Assembly (NCBI RefSeq): GCF_011766325.1
Contig: NZ_BLLG01000001.1
Span: 620,001 to 684,000, forward strand
DNA length: 64,000 nucleotides
Source of the DNA: Streptomyces pacificus
GTDB lineage: Bacteria; Actinomycetota; Actinomycetes; Streptomycetales; Streptomycetaceae
Direction of reading: 5' to 3'
Shown here: piece by piece, positions 27,458 to 37,656 of the stretch
How positions within the stretch are numbered: the stretch's first letter is position 1
Layout of the letters: each line of letters begins with the position of its first letter
Position numbers and translations under genes: made by a program
Notes under the pieces: model-generated
Database searches by the model: none
The model's input: the letters and a program-made list of their open reading frames with translations, nothing else
Told to the model about the DNA's origin: nothing

Positions 27458-28774
27458 GTGACCGCTGAGGCCATAGCGGCCGGGCCCCGTGGGGGTGCGT
27501 CCGGCGCCGGGGACCGACCGCTGCGCATCGCGCTCCTCACCTACAAGGGCAACCCCTTCTGCGGCGGCCAGGGCGTCTATGTGCGCCATCTGTCGCGCGA
27601 ACTCGCCCGCCTCGGCCACCGCGTCGAGGTGATCGGCGCCCAGCCCTTCCCCGTGCTCGACGAAGGCGTGCCGCTCACCGAACTGCCCAGCCTCGATCTC
27701 TACCGGCAGCCCGACCCCTTCCGCACCCCCCGGCGCGGCGAGTACCGCGACTGGATCGACGGGCTCGAGGTCGCCACGATGTGGACGGGAGGCTTCCCCG
27801 AGCCGCTGACCTTCTCGCTGCGCGCACGGCGCCATCTGCTGGCGCGCCGGGGCGACTTCGACGTCGTCCACGACAACCAGACCCTCGGCTACGGACTCCT
27901 CGGCGACCTCGGTGCCCCGCTGGTCACCACCATCCACCACCCCATCACCGTCGACCGCCGACTCGACCTGGACGCGGCGCAGCACTGGCGGCGGCGGCTG
28001 TCGGTGCGCCGCTGGTACGGCTTCACCCGGATGCAGAAGCGGGTCGCGCGCCGGCTGCCGTCCGTCCTCACCGTCTCCGGCTCCTCCGAGCAGGAGATCG
28101 TCGAACACCTCGGCGTGCGGCCCGAGCGGCTGCGGGTCGTGCACATCGGCGCCGACACCGGGCTCTTCTCGCCGGACCCGTCGGTGGCCGAGGTGCCCGG
28201 CCGGATCGTGACGACCTCCAGCGCCGATGTGCCGCTCAAGGGCCTGGTGTTCCTCGTGGAGGCACTCGCCAAGCTCCGCTCCGAGCGGCCGGACGCCCAC
28301 CTGGTCGTCGTCGGCAAACGCGCCGAGGACGGGCCCGTGGCCCGGATGATCGAGCGGTACGGGCTCGCCGGCGCCGTCCGGTTCGTCAAGGGCATCTCCG
28401 ACCGGGAACTGGTCGACCTCGTGCGCGGCGCCCAGGTGGCCTGTGTGCCGTCGCTGTACGAGGGCTTCTCGCTGCCGGCCGCCGAGGCGATGGCCACCGG
28501 CACACCGCTGGTCGCCACCACCGGCGGCGCCATCCCCGAGGTCACGGGGAGCGACGGGGAGACCTGCCTCGCCGTGCCGCCCGGCGACGCCCACGCCCTC
28601 GCCGCGGCGCTCGGCCGGCTCCTCGCGGACGAAGGACTCCGCCGCCGCATCGGCACCGCCGGACGGGACCGCGTGCTGTCCCGCTTCACCTGGACCCGCG
28701 CGGCCCAGGGCACGGCGGAGCTCTACCGGGAGGCCATCGCGGCGCGCCCGGCCCCGGCAGGGGGTGCCCGATGA
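27458..28774 (+). CDS. GT4-family glycosyltransferase
   Basis: 438 residues with the GT-B layout. The N-terminal acceptor-side Rossmann domain begins LRIALLTYKGNPFCGGQGVYVRHL, and the C-terminal donor domain contains VVGKRAEDG and the E-x7-E motif in YEGFSLPAAEAMATG. Retaining GT4 enzymes transfer a sugar from a nucleotide-sugar. GTG 27458 follows AAGGGGG. First of three or four coupled genes with the methyltransferase and terpene-cyclase-fold protein; a KstR-type box is in front. Together they could build or modify a glycolipid or glycosylated terpenoid; substrate unknown. Confidence 0.88.
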   Translation: MTAEAIAAGPRGGASGAGDRPLRIALLTYKGNPFCGGQGVYVRHLSRELARLGHRVEVIGAQPFPVLDEGVPLTELPSLDLYRQPDPFRTPRRGEYRDWIDGLEVATMWTGGFPEPLTFSLRARRHLLARRGDFDVVHDNQTLGYGLLGDLGAPLVTTIHHPITVDRRLDLDAAQHWRRRLSVRRWYGFTRMQKRVARRLPSVLTVSGSSEQEIVEHLGVRPERLRVVHIGADTGLFSPDPSVAEVPGRIVTTSSADVPLKGLVFLVEALAKLRSERPDAHLVVVGKRAEDGPVARMIERYGLAGAVRFVKGISDRELVDLVRGAQVACVPSLYEGFSLPAAEAMATGTPLVATTGGAIPEVTGSDGETCLAVPPGDAHALAAALGRLLADEGLRRRIGTAGRDRVLSRFTWTRAAQGTAELYREAIAARPAPAGGAR

Positions 28775-28902
28775 GCACCCGGCGTCCCGCTCCGCGGGCG
28801 AGGACCCGCTCCGCGGGTGCGGACGGCGGGTCCGCATCCTCCGCAAGGCGCGCCCCCGGCGGGGGCGCCGTGACCCACCCGGAAGGGCAGACCTCGTGCT
28901 GA
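28771..28902 (+). CDS. Possible 43-residue coupling peptide
   Basis: ATG 28771 overlaps the glycosyltransferase stop (ATGA), and the TGA at 28900-28902 overlaps the methyltransferase GTG at 28896. The peptide is Arg/Ala/Ser/Gly-rich (MSTRRPAPRARTRSAG) with no recognisable fold. It may simply carry ribosomes across the 120-base gap, or be a vestige of a longer methyltransferase N-terminus. Low confidence that the product matters. Confidence 0.3.
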   Translation: MSTRRPAPRARTRSAGADGGSASSARRAPGGGAVTHPEGQTSC

Positions 28903-29627
28903 CCGTCGACTTCTCCCGCTTTCCGCTCGCCCCGGGCGACCGCGTGCTCGACCTCGGCTGCGGCGCCGGGCGCCACGCGTTCGAGTGCTACCGGCGCGGA
29001 GCCCGGGTCGTGGCCCTCGACCGGAACGCCGAGGAGATCCGCGAGGTCGCCACGTGGTTCGCGGCGATGAAGGAGGCCGGCGAGGCGCCCGAGGGCGCGA
29101 GCGCCACCGCGATGGAGGGCGACGCGCTCAACCTGCCCTTCCCCGGCGAGTCGTTCGACGTCGTCATCATCTCCGAGGTGATGGAGCACATCCCGGACGA
29201 CAAGGGCGTCCTCGCCGAGATGGTCCGGGTACTCAGGCCCGGCGGCCGGATCGCGGTCACCGTGCCCCGCTACGGCCCCGAGAAGGTCTGCTGGGCGCTG
29301 TCCGACGAGTACCACGAGGTCGAGGGCGGCCACATCCGCATCTACCGGGCCGACGAACTCCTCGGCAGGATCCGCGAGGCCGGCCTCAGGCCGTACGGCA
29401 GCCACCACGCCCACGCGCTCCACTCGCCGTACTGGTGGCTGAAGTGCGCGTTCGGCGTCGGCAACGACAAGGCGCTGCCGGTGCGCGCCTACCACAAGCT
29501 CCTGGTCTGGGACATCATGAAGAGGCCCCTGCTCACCAGGGTCGCCGAGCAGGCACTGAACCCGCTCGTCGGCAAGAGCTTCGTGGTGTACGCGACCAAG
29601 CCGCACCTGCCGGAGGCCGGCGCGTGA
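28896..29627 (+). CDS. Class I SAM-dependent methyltransferase (Methyltransf_11 type)
   Basis: 243 residues. Motif I is VLDLGCGAGRHAFE (about residues 16-29), the acidic motif II VVALDRN, and motif III SEVMEHIPDDKGVLAEMVRVLRPGGRIAVTVP is textbook for ubiquinone/sterol-type C- and O-methyltransferases. The C-terminal half (HIRIYRADELLGRIREAGL and SPYWWLKCAFGVGND) probably binds substrate. GTG 28896 follows GGAAGGG. Its stop overlaps the next start (GTGA), so it is coupled to the terpene-cyclase-fold gene. Substrate unknown, likely shared with its operon partners. Confidence 0.85.
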   Translation: MLTVDFSRFPLAPGDRVLDLGCGAGRHAFECYRRGARVVALDRNAEEIREVATWFAAMKEAGEAPEGASATAMEGDALNLPFPGESFDVVIISEVMEHIPDDKGVLAEMVRVLRPGGRIAVTVPRYGPEKVCWALSDEYHEVEGGHIRIYRADELLGRIREAGLRPYGSHHAHALHSPYWWLKCAFGVGNDKALPVRAYHKLLVWDIMKRPLLTRVAEQALNPLVGKSFVVYATKPHLPEAGA

Positions 29628-30718
29628 CCGTGCCCTGGCGCCGCCGGGGGCGCACCGAGCACCTGGTCCTGCCCGGCGTCCTCACCGCCGAGCAGGCCGC
29701 CGAGACCGTCGCGGGCATCCTCGCCGTCCAGCGCGAGGACGGGGCGATCCCCTGGTTCCGCGGGCACCACCTGGACCCCTGGGACCACACCGAGGCCGCC
29801 ATGGCGCTGGACGCGGCGGGCGAGCACGACGCCGCGGCCCGCGCCTACGAGTGGCTGGCCCGCCATCAGAACGAGGACGGCTCCTGGTACGCCGCCTACC
29901 ACGACGGCGACGCCGGCCGGCCCACCGACCGGGGACGCGAGACCAACTTCTGCGCCTACCCCGCCGTCGGTGTCTGGCACCACTACCTGGCCACCGGCGA
30001 CGACGTGTTCCTGGACCGGATGTGGCCGTCCGTCCACGCGGCGATCGGGTTCGTCCTCCGCCTCCAGCTGCCCGGCGGCCAGATCGGCTGGAAGCGCGAG
30101 GCACCGGAGGACGGCGGCGCGGCGGTCGACGACGCCCTGCTGACCGGGAGTTCGTCCGTCTACCACGCGCTGCGCTGCGCCCTCGCCATCGCCGAGGAGC
30201 GCGAGGAGCCGCAGCCCGACTGGGAGCTGGCGGCCGGGGCCCTCGGGCACGCCGTCCGCCGCCATCCGGAGCGCTTCCTCGACAAGTCGCGCTACTCGAT
30301 GGACTGGTACTACCCGGTCCTCGGCGGCGCCGTCACCGGCGACGAGGCCAAGGCCAGGATCGATGCGCGCTGGGACGCGTTCGTGGTCCCCGGACTCGGG
30401 GTGCGGTGCGTGCTGCCCAACCCGTGGGTGACCGGTGGCGAGAGCTGTGAACTCGCCCTGGCGCTCTGGGCGATGGGGGAGTCGGACCGGGCGCTGGAGA
30501 TCCTGCAGTCCATCGGCCACCTGCGTGCCGAGGGCGGGATGTACTGGACCGGGTACGTCTACGAGGGCGAACGCGCCATGTGGCCGGAGGAGCTGACCAC
30601 CTGGACGGCGGGTTCGCTGCTGCTCGCGGTCGCCGCCCTGGGGGGCGACGAGGCGACCACCGCGGTGTTCGGCGGGGAGCGGCTGCCGCGCGGCCTCGAA
30701 CCGGAGTGCTGCCGGTAG
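29624..30718 (+). CDS. Terpene-cyclase/prenyltransferase-fold (alpha/alpha barrel) protein
   Basis: 364 residues, no signal peptide. Barrel helices with QREDGAIPWFRG, DPWDHTEAAMALDAAGE and HQNEDGSWYAAYHDGD turns resemble squalene-cyclase or glucoamylase-like six-hairpin repeats, and Streptomyces relatives are usually annotated as prenyltransferase. I see no DDxxD-type metal motif and cannot assign a reaction. GTG 29624 overlaps the methyltransferase stop. The last eleven residues (LPRGLEPECCR) are encoded by a sequence that is re-copied twice downstream. It could process the same glycan or isoprenoid as the glycosyltransferase in this operon. Confidence 0.7.
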   Translation: MTVPWRRRGRTEHLVLPGVLTAEQAAETVAGILAVQREDGAIPWFRGHHLDPWDHTEAAMALDAAGEHDAAARAYEWLARHQNEDGSWYAAYHDGDAGRPTDRGRETNFCAYPAVGVWHHYLATGDDVFLDRMWPSVHAAIGFVLRLQLPGGQIGWKREAPEDGGAAVDDALLTGSSSVYHALRCALAIAEEREEPQPDWELAAGALGHAVRRHPERFLDKSRYSMDWYYPVLGGAVTGDEAKARIDARWDAFVVPGLGVRCVLPNPWVTGGESCELALALWAMGESDRALEILQSIGHLRAEGGMYWTGYVYEGERAMWPEELTTWTAGSLLLAVAALGGDEATTAVFGGERLPRGLEPECCR

Positions 30719-30935
30719 GCCCGGAGTGCTGCCGGTGGGCCGGAGTGCCGCCGGTAGGCCGGAGTGCCGCCGGTAGGCCCGGAGTGCCGCGTGGCCTCGA
30801 ACCGGAGTGCTGCCGGTAGGCCCGGAGCGCTGCCGGTGGGCCCGGAGCGCTGCCGGTGGGCCCGGAGCGCTGCCGGTGGGCCGGAGTGCCGCCGGTAGGC
30901 CCGGAGTGCCGCGCGGCCTCGAACCGCAGTGCCGG
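30682..30935. repeat. Expanded repeats copied from the 3' end of the barrel gene
   Basis: The coding end GGCCTCGAACCGGAGTGCTG plus CCGGTAG recurs at about 30790-30819 and, partly, 30910-30935. Between them lie about nine copies of a 19-20 base unit GGCCCGGAGYGCYGCCGGTR. The array starts inside the gene, so slippage could lengthen or shorten the protein end. Confidence 0.8.
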
Positions 30936-31119
30936 CGGTGGTCCGCGACCGCGACTGCGGCGGTGGGCTCGCAGCGTCGCCGGCGGGTCCGCACGGCCGC
31001 CGCGGGGACGGCTTGCTCCGCCGGGACCGCCCGTTCCCCGAGCAGCCCGCCCCTCGAGCGGGCCGCTCAGGCGATGCGCCGCCCCGGACCACCACCCGCC
31101 CCCGTCAGCCGCTCGCAGG

Positions 31120-32139
31120 TCACGGCCCCTGGCCGTTCAGCTCGGCCAGGACCCGCAGTGTGCGGAGGTCCGGAGCCGTCACCAGCAGATCGGTGACCGG
31201 GCCCGCGCGCCACGACTCCAGCCGCTCGGCGATCCGCTCCCGCGGCCCGACGAGCGAGATCTCGTCGGCGAAGGCGTCCGGGACGGCGAGCACCGCCTCC
31301 TGTCTGCGGCCCTCGGCGAACAGCCGCTGGATGCGCCGGGCCTCGGGCTCGTAGCCCATGCGCGCCATCAGATCGGCGTGGAAGTTGCGGGCGGCGTGCC
31401 CCATGCCGCCGATGTAGAAGCCCAGCATCGCCTTGACCGGAAGCAGCCCCTCGGCGACGTCGTCGCAGACACAGGCGCGGGCCATCGGCGCGATCATGAA
31501 GCCGGCCGGCAGATCGGTGAGTGACGCCTCGTACACACCGGTCCGCAGCGGGGACCAGTACAGCGGCAGCCAGCCGTCCGCGATCCGGGTCGTCTGGGCG
31601 ATGTTCTTCGGTCCCTCCGCCCCCAGCAGCACCGGCAGCCCGGCCCGCAGCGGATGTGTGATCGGTCTGAGCGCCTTCCCCAGACCGGTGCCGTCCTGCC
31701 CGGTGTACGGGAGGGTGTGGAAGCGCCCGGCGAGTTCCACCCGGCCCTCGCGCCGCAGGACCTGGCGGACGATGTCCACGTACTCCCGGGTCGCCGTCAG
31801 CGGGCTCCGGGGGAACGGCCGCCCGTACCAGCCCTCGACGACCTGCGGCCCCGACAGCCCGAGTCCCAGGAGCATCCGCCCGCCCGAGAGGTGGTCGAGC
31901 GTGAGCGCGTGCATCGCCGTGGCGGTGGGGGTCCTGGCCGCCATCTGCGCGACCGCCGTGCCCAGCCTGATCCGCTTCGTCCGCGCGGCGATCCAGGTGA
32001 GCGGTGTGAAGGCGTCCGAGCCCCAGGCCTCGGCCGTCCACACGGAGTCGTAACCGAGCCGTTCCGCCTCCACGGCGAGGCCGGCGTGCGCGGGGTCGGG
32101 GCCGCGCCCCCAGTAGCCGAGTGCGAGTCCGAGCCGCAT
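31120..32139 (-). CDS. LLM-class F420-dependent oxidoreductase
   Basis: 339 residues, a luciferase-like TIM barrel. The start MRLGLALGYWGRG, then AERLGYDSVWTAEAWGSDAF, RIRLGTAVAQMAARTP, the DHLSGGRMLLGLGLSGPQV block and the C-terminal ISLVGPRERIAERLE match mycobacterial F420-dependent enzymes of this class. ATG 32139 is preferred over the upstream ATG 32160 because it has GAGAGGGG in front and gives the family N-terminus. A CTGA-N7-TCAG palindrome lies 25 bases upstream. In mycobacteria a member of this class (Rv3520c) is, as I recall, in the KstR regulon, which would fit the sterol theme. Reaction not known. Confidence 0.85.
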   Translation of the reverse strand: MRLGLALGYWGRGPDPAHAGLAVEAERLGYDSVWTAEAWGSDAFTPLTWIAARTKRIRLGTAVAQMAARTPTATAMHALTLDHLSGGRMLLGLGLSGPQVVEGWYGRPFPRSPLTATREYVDIVRQVLRREGRVELAGRFHTLPYTGQDGTGLGKALRPITHPLRAGLPVLLGAEGPKNIAQTTRIADGWLPLYWSPLRTGVYEASLTDLPAGFMIAPMARACVCDDVAEGLLPVKAMLGFYIGGMGHAARNFHADLMARMGYEPEARRIQRLFAEGRRQEAVLAVPDAFADEISLVGPRERIAERLESWRAGPVTDLLVTAPDLRTLRVLAELNGQGP

Positions 32140-32164
32140 ACCCCAGCCCCTCTCCGGCATCGTG

Positions 32165-32179
32165 CTGACGATGTGTCAG
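32165..32179. promoter_or_regulatory. CTGA-N7-TCAG palindrome upstream of the LLM oxidoreductase
   Basis: CTGACGATGTGTCAG, extended by one further pair to GCTGA/TCAGC (32164-32180). Same arm sequence and spacing as the sites at 14015, 24680 and 43894. Confidence 0.6.
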
Positions 32180-32254
32180 CCGACGTTCCGCGGGCGACTG
32201 TACGGCAGCGGCCCCCCGCCCGGAAGGGCGAAGGGCTGCGCGGTGCGGACGGGG

Positions 32255-33031
32255 TCAGCCGCGCTGGATGCCGGTGGTGTCCTGCAGCACACCGCGCCGG
32301 CCGTCCTGGGTCTGCGCCACCAGGGCGGGACCGCGCTGGTCGACCGCGAGATACCAGGTGCCGGGCGCGAGCTCCGCGATCGGCGCCGGGGAGCCGTCCT
32401 CCGGGTACAGCGGCCGGGCCACCGGCACCGCGAACCAGAACGGCGAGAACTCCTGCGCCGGGCCGCCGCCCTGCGGGCTCTGCCCGCCCCCGAACGGCTG
32501 CTGCCGCCCGTGCGGGCCCTGCTGGCCGTAGTGCTGCTGCTGGGCGCCGGGGTAACCGTAACCTCCCTGCTGCTGGGCGCCGTAGGGCTGCGCGGCCTGC
32601 GGCCTGGGCGCACCGATCAGGGGGGCCTTGAGCGCGGGGACGAGCGGGGCGGCGACGGCGCCTGCGGCCAGCAGCAGAGCGCCGAGCAGGCCGAGGACCG
32701 CCCCGGCACCGGCGCTGCCTGCGATGCCGACGACCGTCCACAGGATCGTCCAGAGAGCGAAGAGGCTCAACGCCGCGCCGAACTGCGCCACGTCCATGCC
32801 CACGACCTTGCGCCCCGGCATGGCGCGGCCGGCGACGACCAGTCCGGCGGCGATGATCCCGCCGAGGTAGACGGACATCACCGTGCCCAGCGAGTCCCAG
32901 GCGTTCGGCACCGTGCAGTCGGTGCCGCTCGGGCAGTCGGCGCTGAGGAAGTCGAGGAACGAGGCGATGAACAGCACCACCGCTGCTCCGATCACCACGC
33001 CATCGCCTCGAGTGAGGGAGCGGATGTTCAC
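32255..33031 (-). CDS. DUF5336-like membrane protein with Gln/Gly/Tyr-rich segment
   Basis: 258 residues. Four membrane segments (about residues 10-28, 50-70, 80-105 and 105-130) are followed by a low-complexity stretch rich in Gln, Gly, Pro, Tyr and His (YGAQQQGGYGYPGAQQQHYG). A C-terminal soluble piece ends PGTWYLAVDQRGPALVAQTQ. Two Cys in the first loop (DCPSGTDC) may pair outside the membrane. GTG 33031 follows AAGGA. Conserved in Streptomyces to my knowledge, function unknown. Confidence 0.75.
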   Translation of the reverse strand: MNIRSLTRGDGVVIGAAVVLFIASFLDFLSADCPSGTDCTVPNAWDSLGTVMSVYLGGIIAAGLVVAGRAMPGRKVVGMDVAQFGAALSLFALWTILWTVVGIAGSAGAGAVLGLLGALLLAAGAVAAPLVPALKAPLIGAPRPQAAQPYGAQQQGGYGYPGAQQQHYGQQGPHGRQQPFGGGQSPQGGGPAQEFSPFWFAVPVARPLYPEDGSPAPIAELAPGTWYLAVDQRGPALVAQTQDGRRGVLQDTTGIQRG

Positions 33032-33194
33032 GTGTAGTCCTTAGTCGGTTGCGTCTCGTCGTGGCGGTCGTCGACGCCGCCGGTCGGCGGTGCACGGCGC
33101 GGTAGCTCGGGGGTGGCCCCATCGTACGGGTGCCCGTGCGGACCGGTGTGCGACCCCCGTCGCCGGCGGGACACGAATCTACCGCCTGCCCGGT

Positions 33195-34241
33195 CTACCC
33201 CAGGAGGTAGCCGCTGATGCCTTCGGAGATCCCCCGGGCCGCGTCCTGGCGCCATCGTGAACTCTTCAGGAGGGCCGCGTCCTTCGCGTCCCGCATGTTC
33301 CCGCACTCGACGAACACCTTGGGAACGGTCGACAGGTTCAGCCCGCCGAGGTCGCCGCGCTCGTGCAACCCGGTCCCGCCGCCCGCGTAGCCGGCGGGTG
33401 CGCTGCCCGTGGCCCGCGCCAGCGTCCCGGCGATGTGCTCGGCGAGTTCACGGGACGGGCCGACGATGCCCGCGGTGTCGGCGGCGCCGCGCCGGACCGG
33501 CGCGGGGTGGATCACATGGAAACCGCGGTTGCCGCTGCCCGAGCCGTCGGCGTGGATCGAGACCGCGGCGTCGGCGGCCGCCCTGTTGCCGATGCGTGCC
33601 CGCTCGTCCACACAGGGGCCGAACGGCCGGTCGCCGTCCTGGGTGAGGAGCACGGTCGCGCCCTGCTTCTCCAACAGGGCGCGGAGACGGAGTGAGACAT
33701 CGAGGCTGAACGCCGCCTCGGTGTAGCCGTCGTCGGTGGCGGTGCCCGTGGTGTCGCACTCCTTGTGGTTCGTGCCGATGTCCACCAGCCGGTTGATCTC
33801 GTGGGTGTGGCGGAAGTTGCCGGGGTTGTGGCCGGGGTCGATCACCACGACCCTCCCCGCGAGCGGACCGAGCGGACCGAGCGGACCCTTGCCGGGGCCG
33901 GTCCGCTCGGTGTCCCGGGGCGGCGCCGGGGCGTGCGGGTCCGCGGGCCCCCGGTCCCCACCCGGCGCGGTGGCGGGACCGGAGGGAGCGGCGGACGGGC
34001 CGGCGGGTGGGTCGGCCGGGAACCGGGCTGCGGAGGCGGCGGCGCCGGTCGCCTCCGTTCCGGCGGGCGCGGGAGCGGCGCCGGGGCCGCCCGAACCGCC
34101 GCAGCCGGCGAGCGACGCCACCGCCGCCGCCACCGTCAGTGCAGCGGTCGCGACGACGGCTCCGCCGCGGGTCCGGGGCCGCGGCGCGCGACGGTGGGGC
34201 CGGTGCTGCGGGCAGGGCGAAGGGTTCGGCTCGTACGGCAC
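33195..34241 (-). CDS. Lipoprotein N-acetylmuramoyl-L-alanine amidase (Amidase_3)
   Basis: 348 residues. The N-terminus has a hydrophobic segment ending in a lipobox, ASLAGC, so the mature protein should be lipid-anchored at Cys about 47. A Pro/Ala/Gly-rich spacer includes a PLGPLGPLAG repeat from tandem CGAGCGGAC. The catalytic domain starts VVVIDPGHNPGN (zinc His), then GYTEAAFSLDVSLRLRALLE (zinc Glu), AAVSIHADG (zinc His) and FVECGNMRDAKDA (catalytic Glu), all in the usual order. It cleaves the amide between MurNAc and the stem peptide. The GTG 34241 start lacks a clear ribosome site. Confidence 0.88.
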   Translation of the reverse strand: MPYEPNPSPCPQHRPHRRAPRPRTRGGAVVATAALTVAAAVASLAGCGGSGGPGAAPAPAGTEATGAAASAARFPADPPAGPSAAPSGPATAPGGDRGPADPHAPAPPRDTERTGPGKGPLGPLGPLAGRVVVIDPGHNPGNFRHTHEINRLVDIGTNHKECDTTGTATDDGYTEAAFSLDVSLRLRALLEKQGATVLLTQDGDRPFGPCVDERARIGNRAAADAAVSIHADGSGSGNRGFHVIHPAPVRRGAADTAGIVGPSRELAEHIAGTLARATGSAPAGYAGGGTGLHERGDLGGLNLSTVPKVFVECGNMRDAKDAALLKSSRWRQDAARGISEGISGYLLG

Positions 34242-34497
34242 GTCGCGATGCTAGTGCCGCCTCGGGCAGCGTGTGCCGCGTGGCGCCGCCCGGCACGGGG
34301 CCGCGCGGCACGGCGCCGCGCGGCACGGCGCCGCGCTACGTCGCCGAACCGACTGAGTAGACCCACGACGAGGGAGATCCGGCGCCTTGCGGTCCACCGC
34401 ACCGGACGCCGCGTCGCGCGGCTGCCGACGGGTAAACCCTTCCTGACCCGGCACTCATGCCGGCGACGCGACGGGGCGGGCGCTGCCCGATCCGGTA

Positions 34498-35802
<1,305 letters not shown>

Positions 35803-36084
35803 ATGGACACCTGGGCGACGTGGACCACTCAGGGGATCATCGCCGGCACCGGCGGGGTCATGACCACGGAGGGCGGTCCGATCACGGGTGACGTGACCGT
35901 CCACACCACCTGGATCGACGGCCTGGCACAGGTGACCGTCCAGCACACCGGTGCGACCGACTGGTACGCCGTGCAGGGCAGCCCCGTGCCCGCCGACGAC
36001 GAGGACGCGGGGCGGGCGGTGCACCAGGCGGCGGTGGAGGCGGTCAAGGAGGGTGGTGGGAGGGCGTTCTCGTTCCCCGTCTGA
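35803..36084 (+). CDS. Small conserved-looking hypothetical protein
   Basis: 93 residues, acidic, no signal peptide. ATG 35803 has GGAGG at five bases. The sequence (MDTWATWTTQGIIAGTGGVM, then DVTVHTTWIDGLAQVTVQHT) predicts alternating beta strands and ends with an alpha-helical AGRAVHQAAVEAVKEG; it resembles short orphan proteins seen in Streptomyces. I cannot name a family. Confidence 0.65.
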   Translation: MDTWATWTTQGIIAGTGGVMTTEGGPITGDVTVHTTWIDGLAQVTVQHTGATDWYAVQGSPVPADDEDAGRAVHQAAVEAVKEGGGRAFSFPV

Positions 36085-36363
36085 GCCTGAATCCGAGGCA
36101 CACGGGTCCGAGGCACACGGGTGCGGGCGGCTTGTTCCGGTTCCGGCGGACGCGTGCAGCGGGGCACGCCAGACGTCACCAGCGGTCCCGGCGGTCCCGG
36201 CGGTCCTGCGGTCCCGGCCGGCCACGAAGGCTGTTGCGGGCGTTGCGTGCGTTGCTGGTGGCGCGGGGGACGGACGGGGACGTGGAGGCGAGGCGACGGC
36301 CGAGGCGGCGTTCGGGGAGCTTCCGTCGACCCTCGATCGATGTCCAGGGGATGTTCGCAGGTG

Positions 36364-37542
36364 TCACCGGACCATCGCGCTGCTCCGGCCGCCCGTGACC
36401 ACGGTGCGGAAGGGCAACGCGATGAGCAGGGTGACGGCGGCCAGGAGCCCGCTTGCCCACAGCGGCCCGAGGTTCCCGACCGCCGTACCGAGGGTGGATG
36501 CGGCGATCAGCGGGCCGACGGCGGCGCCGACGTTGAGTGCGGCGGTCGCATACGACCCGGCCATGGTGGGGGCGCCCGCCGCCTCGTAGAGGACCCGCGT
36601 GATCAGAGTGCCGCCCAGCGCGAACGACAGGGCGCCCTGCACGAACACGAGGACGAACAGGGCGAGCGGCCGGTCGGCCAGCGCCGCCAGGGACGTCCAG
36701 CCGATGAGCAGCAGCGGGCCGCCGCCCGCGAGGACCAGTCCGGGACGCCGGTCGGACAGCCGGCCGGCGGCGGTGACCCCGGCGAAGGAGCCGGCTCCGA
36801 AGAGCACCAGAGCGACGGAGACCCACCACTCGCCCATCCCGGCGGTGTCGGTGACGACGGGAGCGAGGAAGGTGAAGCTCCCGAACGTGGCCGCGTTCAC
36901 CAGCGCGCCGAGCAGCATCACCAGAAGCAGTGGCGGCCTCGTGAGCCGGGCGAGTTCCGCCCGCAGGGCGGGCCCGCCGGACGCCTCATCCTTCACGCGT
37001 CCCGCCGGGATCGCCTTCAGGACACCGAGAGCCGCGGGCAGGCAGAGAACCGCGACGGCCCAGAAGGCGGCCCGCCAGCCGAGTGCCGTGCCCAGTGCCG
37101 ACCCACCGGGGACACCGGCGATCGTGGCCACCGTCGTGCCCGACAGCAGCACGGCCAGGGCACGTCCCCTCCGGTCGGCCGGGACCAGTGCGGCGGCAGC
37201 CGTCAGAGCGACGGCGAGGAACCCCGCGTTGGCGAGCGCGGCGGCGATCCGGGTAGCGAACAGGACCGGGAAGCTGGTGGTGAGGGCGCCCACGGCATGA
37301 GCTGCCGCGAAAGCGACGAGGAAACCGAGAAGGCCGGAGCGCCTGGGCCAGTTGCGGGCGAGCGCGGCGACGAGGGGTGCGCCGACGACCATGCCGACCG
37401 CGAAGGCCGAGGTCAGTGAGCCCGCCGTGCCGACCGTGACGTCGAGATCCGAGGCGATGCCGGGCAGCAGACCGGCGAGCATGAACTCCGAGGTGCCCAT
37501 GGCGAAAACCGCCATGGCGAGCAGATACAGCGGGAGAGGCAT
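36364..37542 (-). CDS. Cmx/CmlR-type chloramphenicol efflux MFS transporter
   Basis: 392 residues, 12 predicted helices. The sequence follows the actinobacterial Cmx/CmrA family: MPLPLYLLAMAVFAMGTSEF, MLAGLLPGIASDLDVTVGTA, AALARNWPRRSGLL, ALANAGFLAVALTAAAALVP, and the antiporter motif C region LLSGTTVATIAGVPGGSALG. It exports chloramphenicol and related phenicols using the proton gradient. ATG 37542 has GGAG. A 21-codon leader reading frame (37657-37722) with an overlapping hairpin lies upstream. The convergent gene-free stretch 36085-36363 holds a doubled TCCGAGGCACACGGG. Confidence 0.85.
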   Translation of the reverse strand: MPLPLYLLAMAVFAMGTSEFMLAGLLPGIASDLDVTVGTAGSLTSAFAVGMVVGAPLVAALARNWPRRSGLLGFLVAFAAAHAVGALTTSFPVLFATRIAAALANAGFLAVALTAAAALVPADRRGRALAVLLSGTTVATIAGVPGGSALGTALGWRAAFWAVAVLCLPAALGVLKAIPAGRVKDEASGGPALRAELARLTRPPLLLVMLLGALVNAATFGSFTFLAPVVTDTAGMGEWWVSVALVLFGAGSFAGVTAAGRLSDRRPGLVLAGGGPLLLIGWTSLAALADRPLALFVLVFVQGALSFALGGTLITRVLYEAAGAPTMAGSYATAALNVGAAVGPLIAASTLGTAVGNLGPLWASGLLAAVTLLIALPFRTVVTGGRSSAMVR

Positions 37543-37656
37543 CGAAATCGCTCCGAGGTGAGGAGAGGCGTGAGAAGTCGTCTCGTCACCGCGGTCGGCC
37601 CCGGAGGCACACGCGCGCGCGGCCGCAGGATGCGGCGCTGCGGCAAGGCTGCGAAC

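Noticed and set aside
32158..32160. ATG 32160 as the start of the LLM oxidoreductase
   Set aside because: It would leave only five bases between the CTGA palindrome and the start; ATG 32139 has a good ribosome site and the normal family N-terminus.
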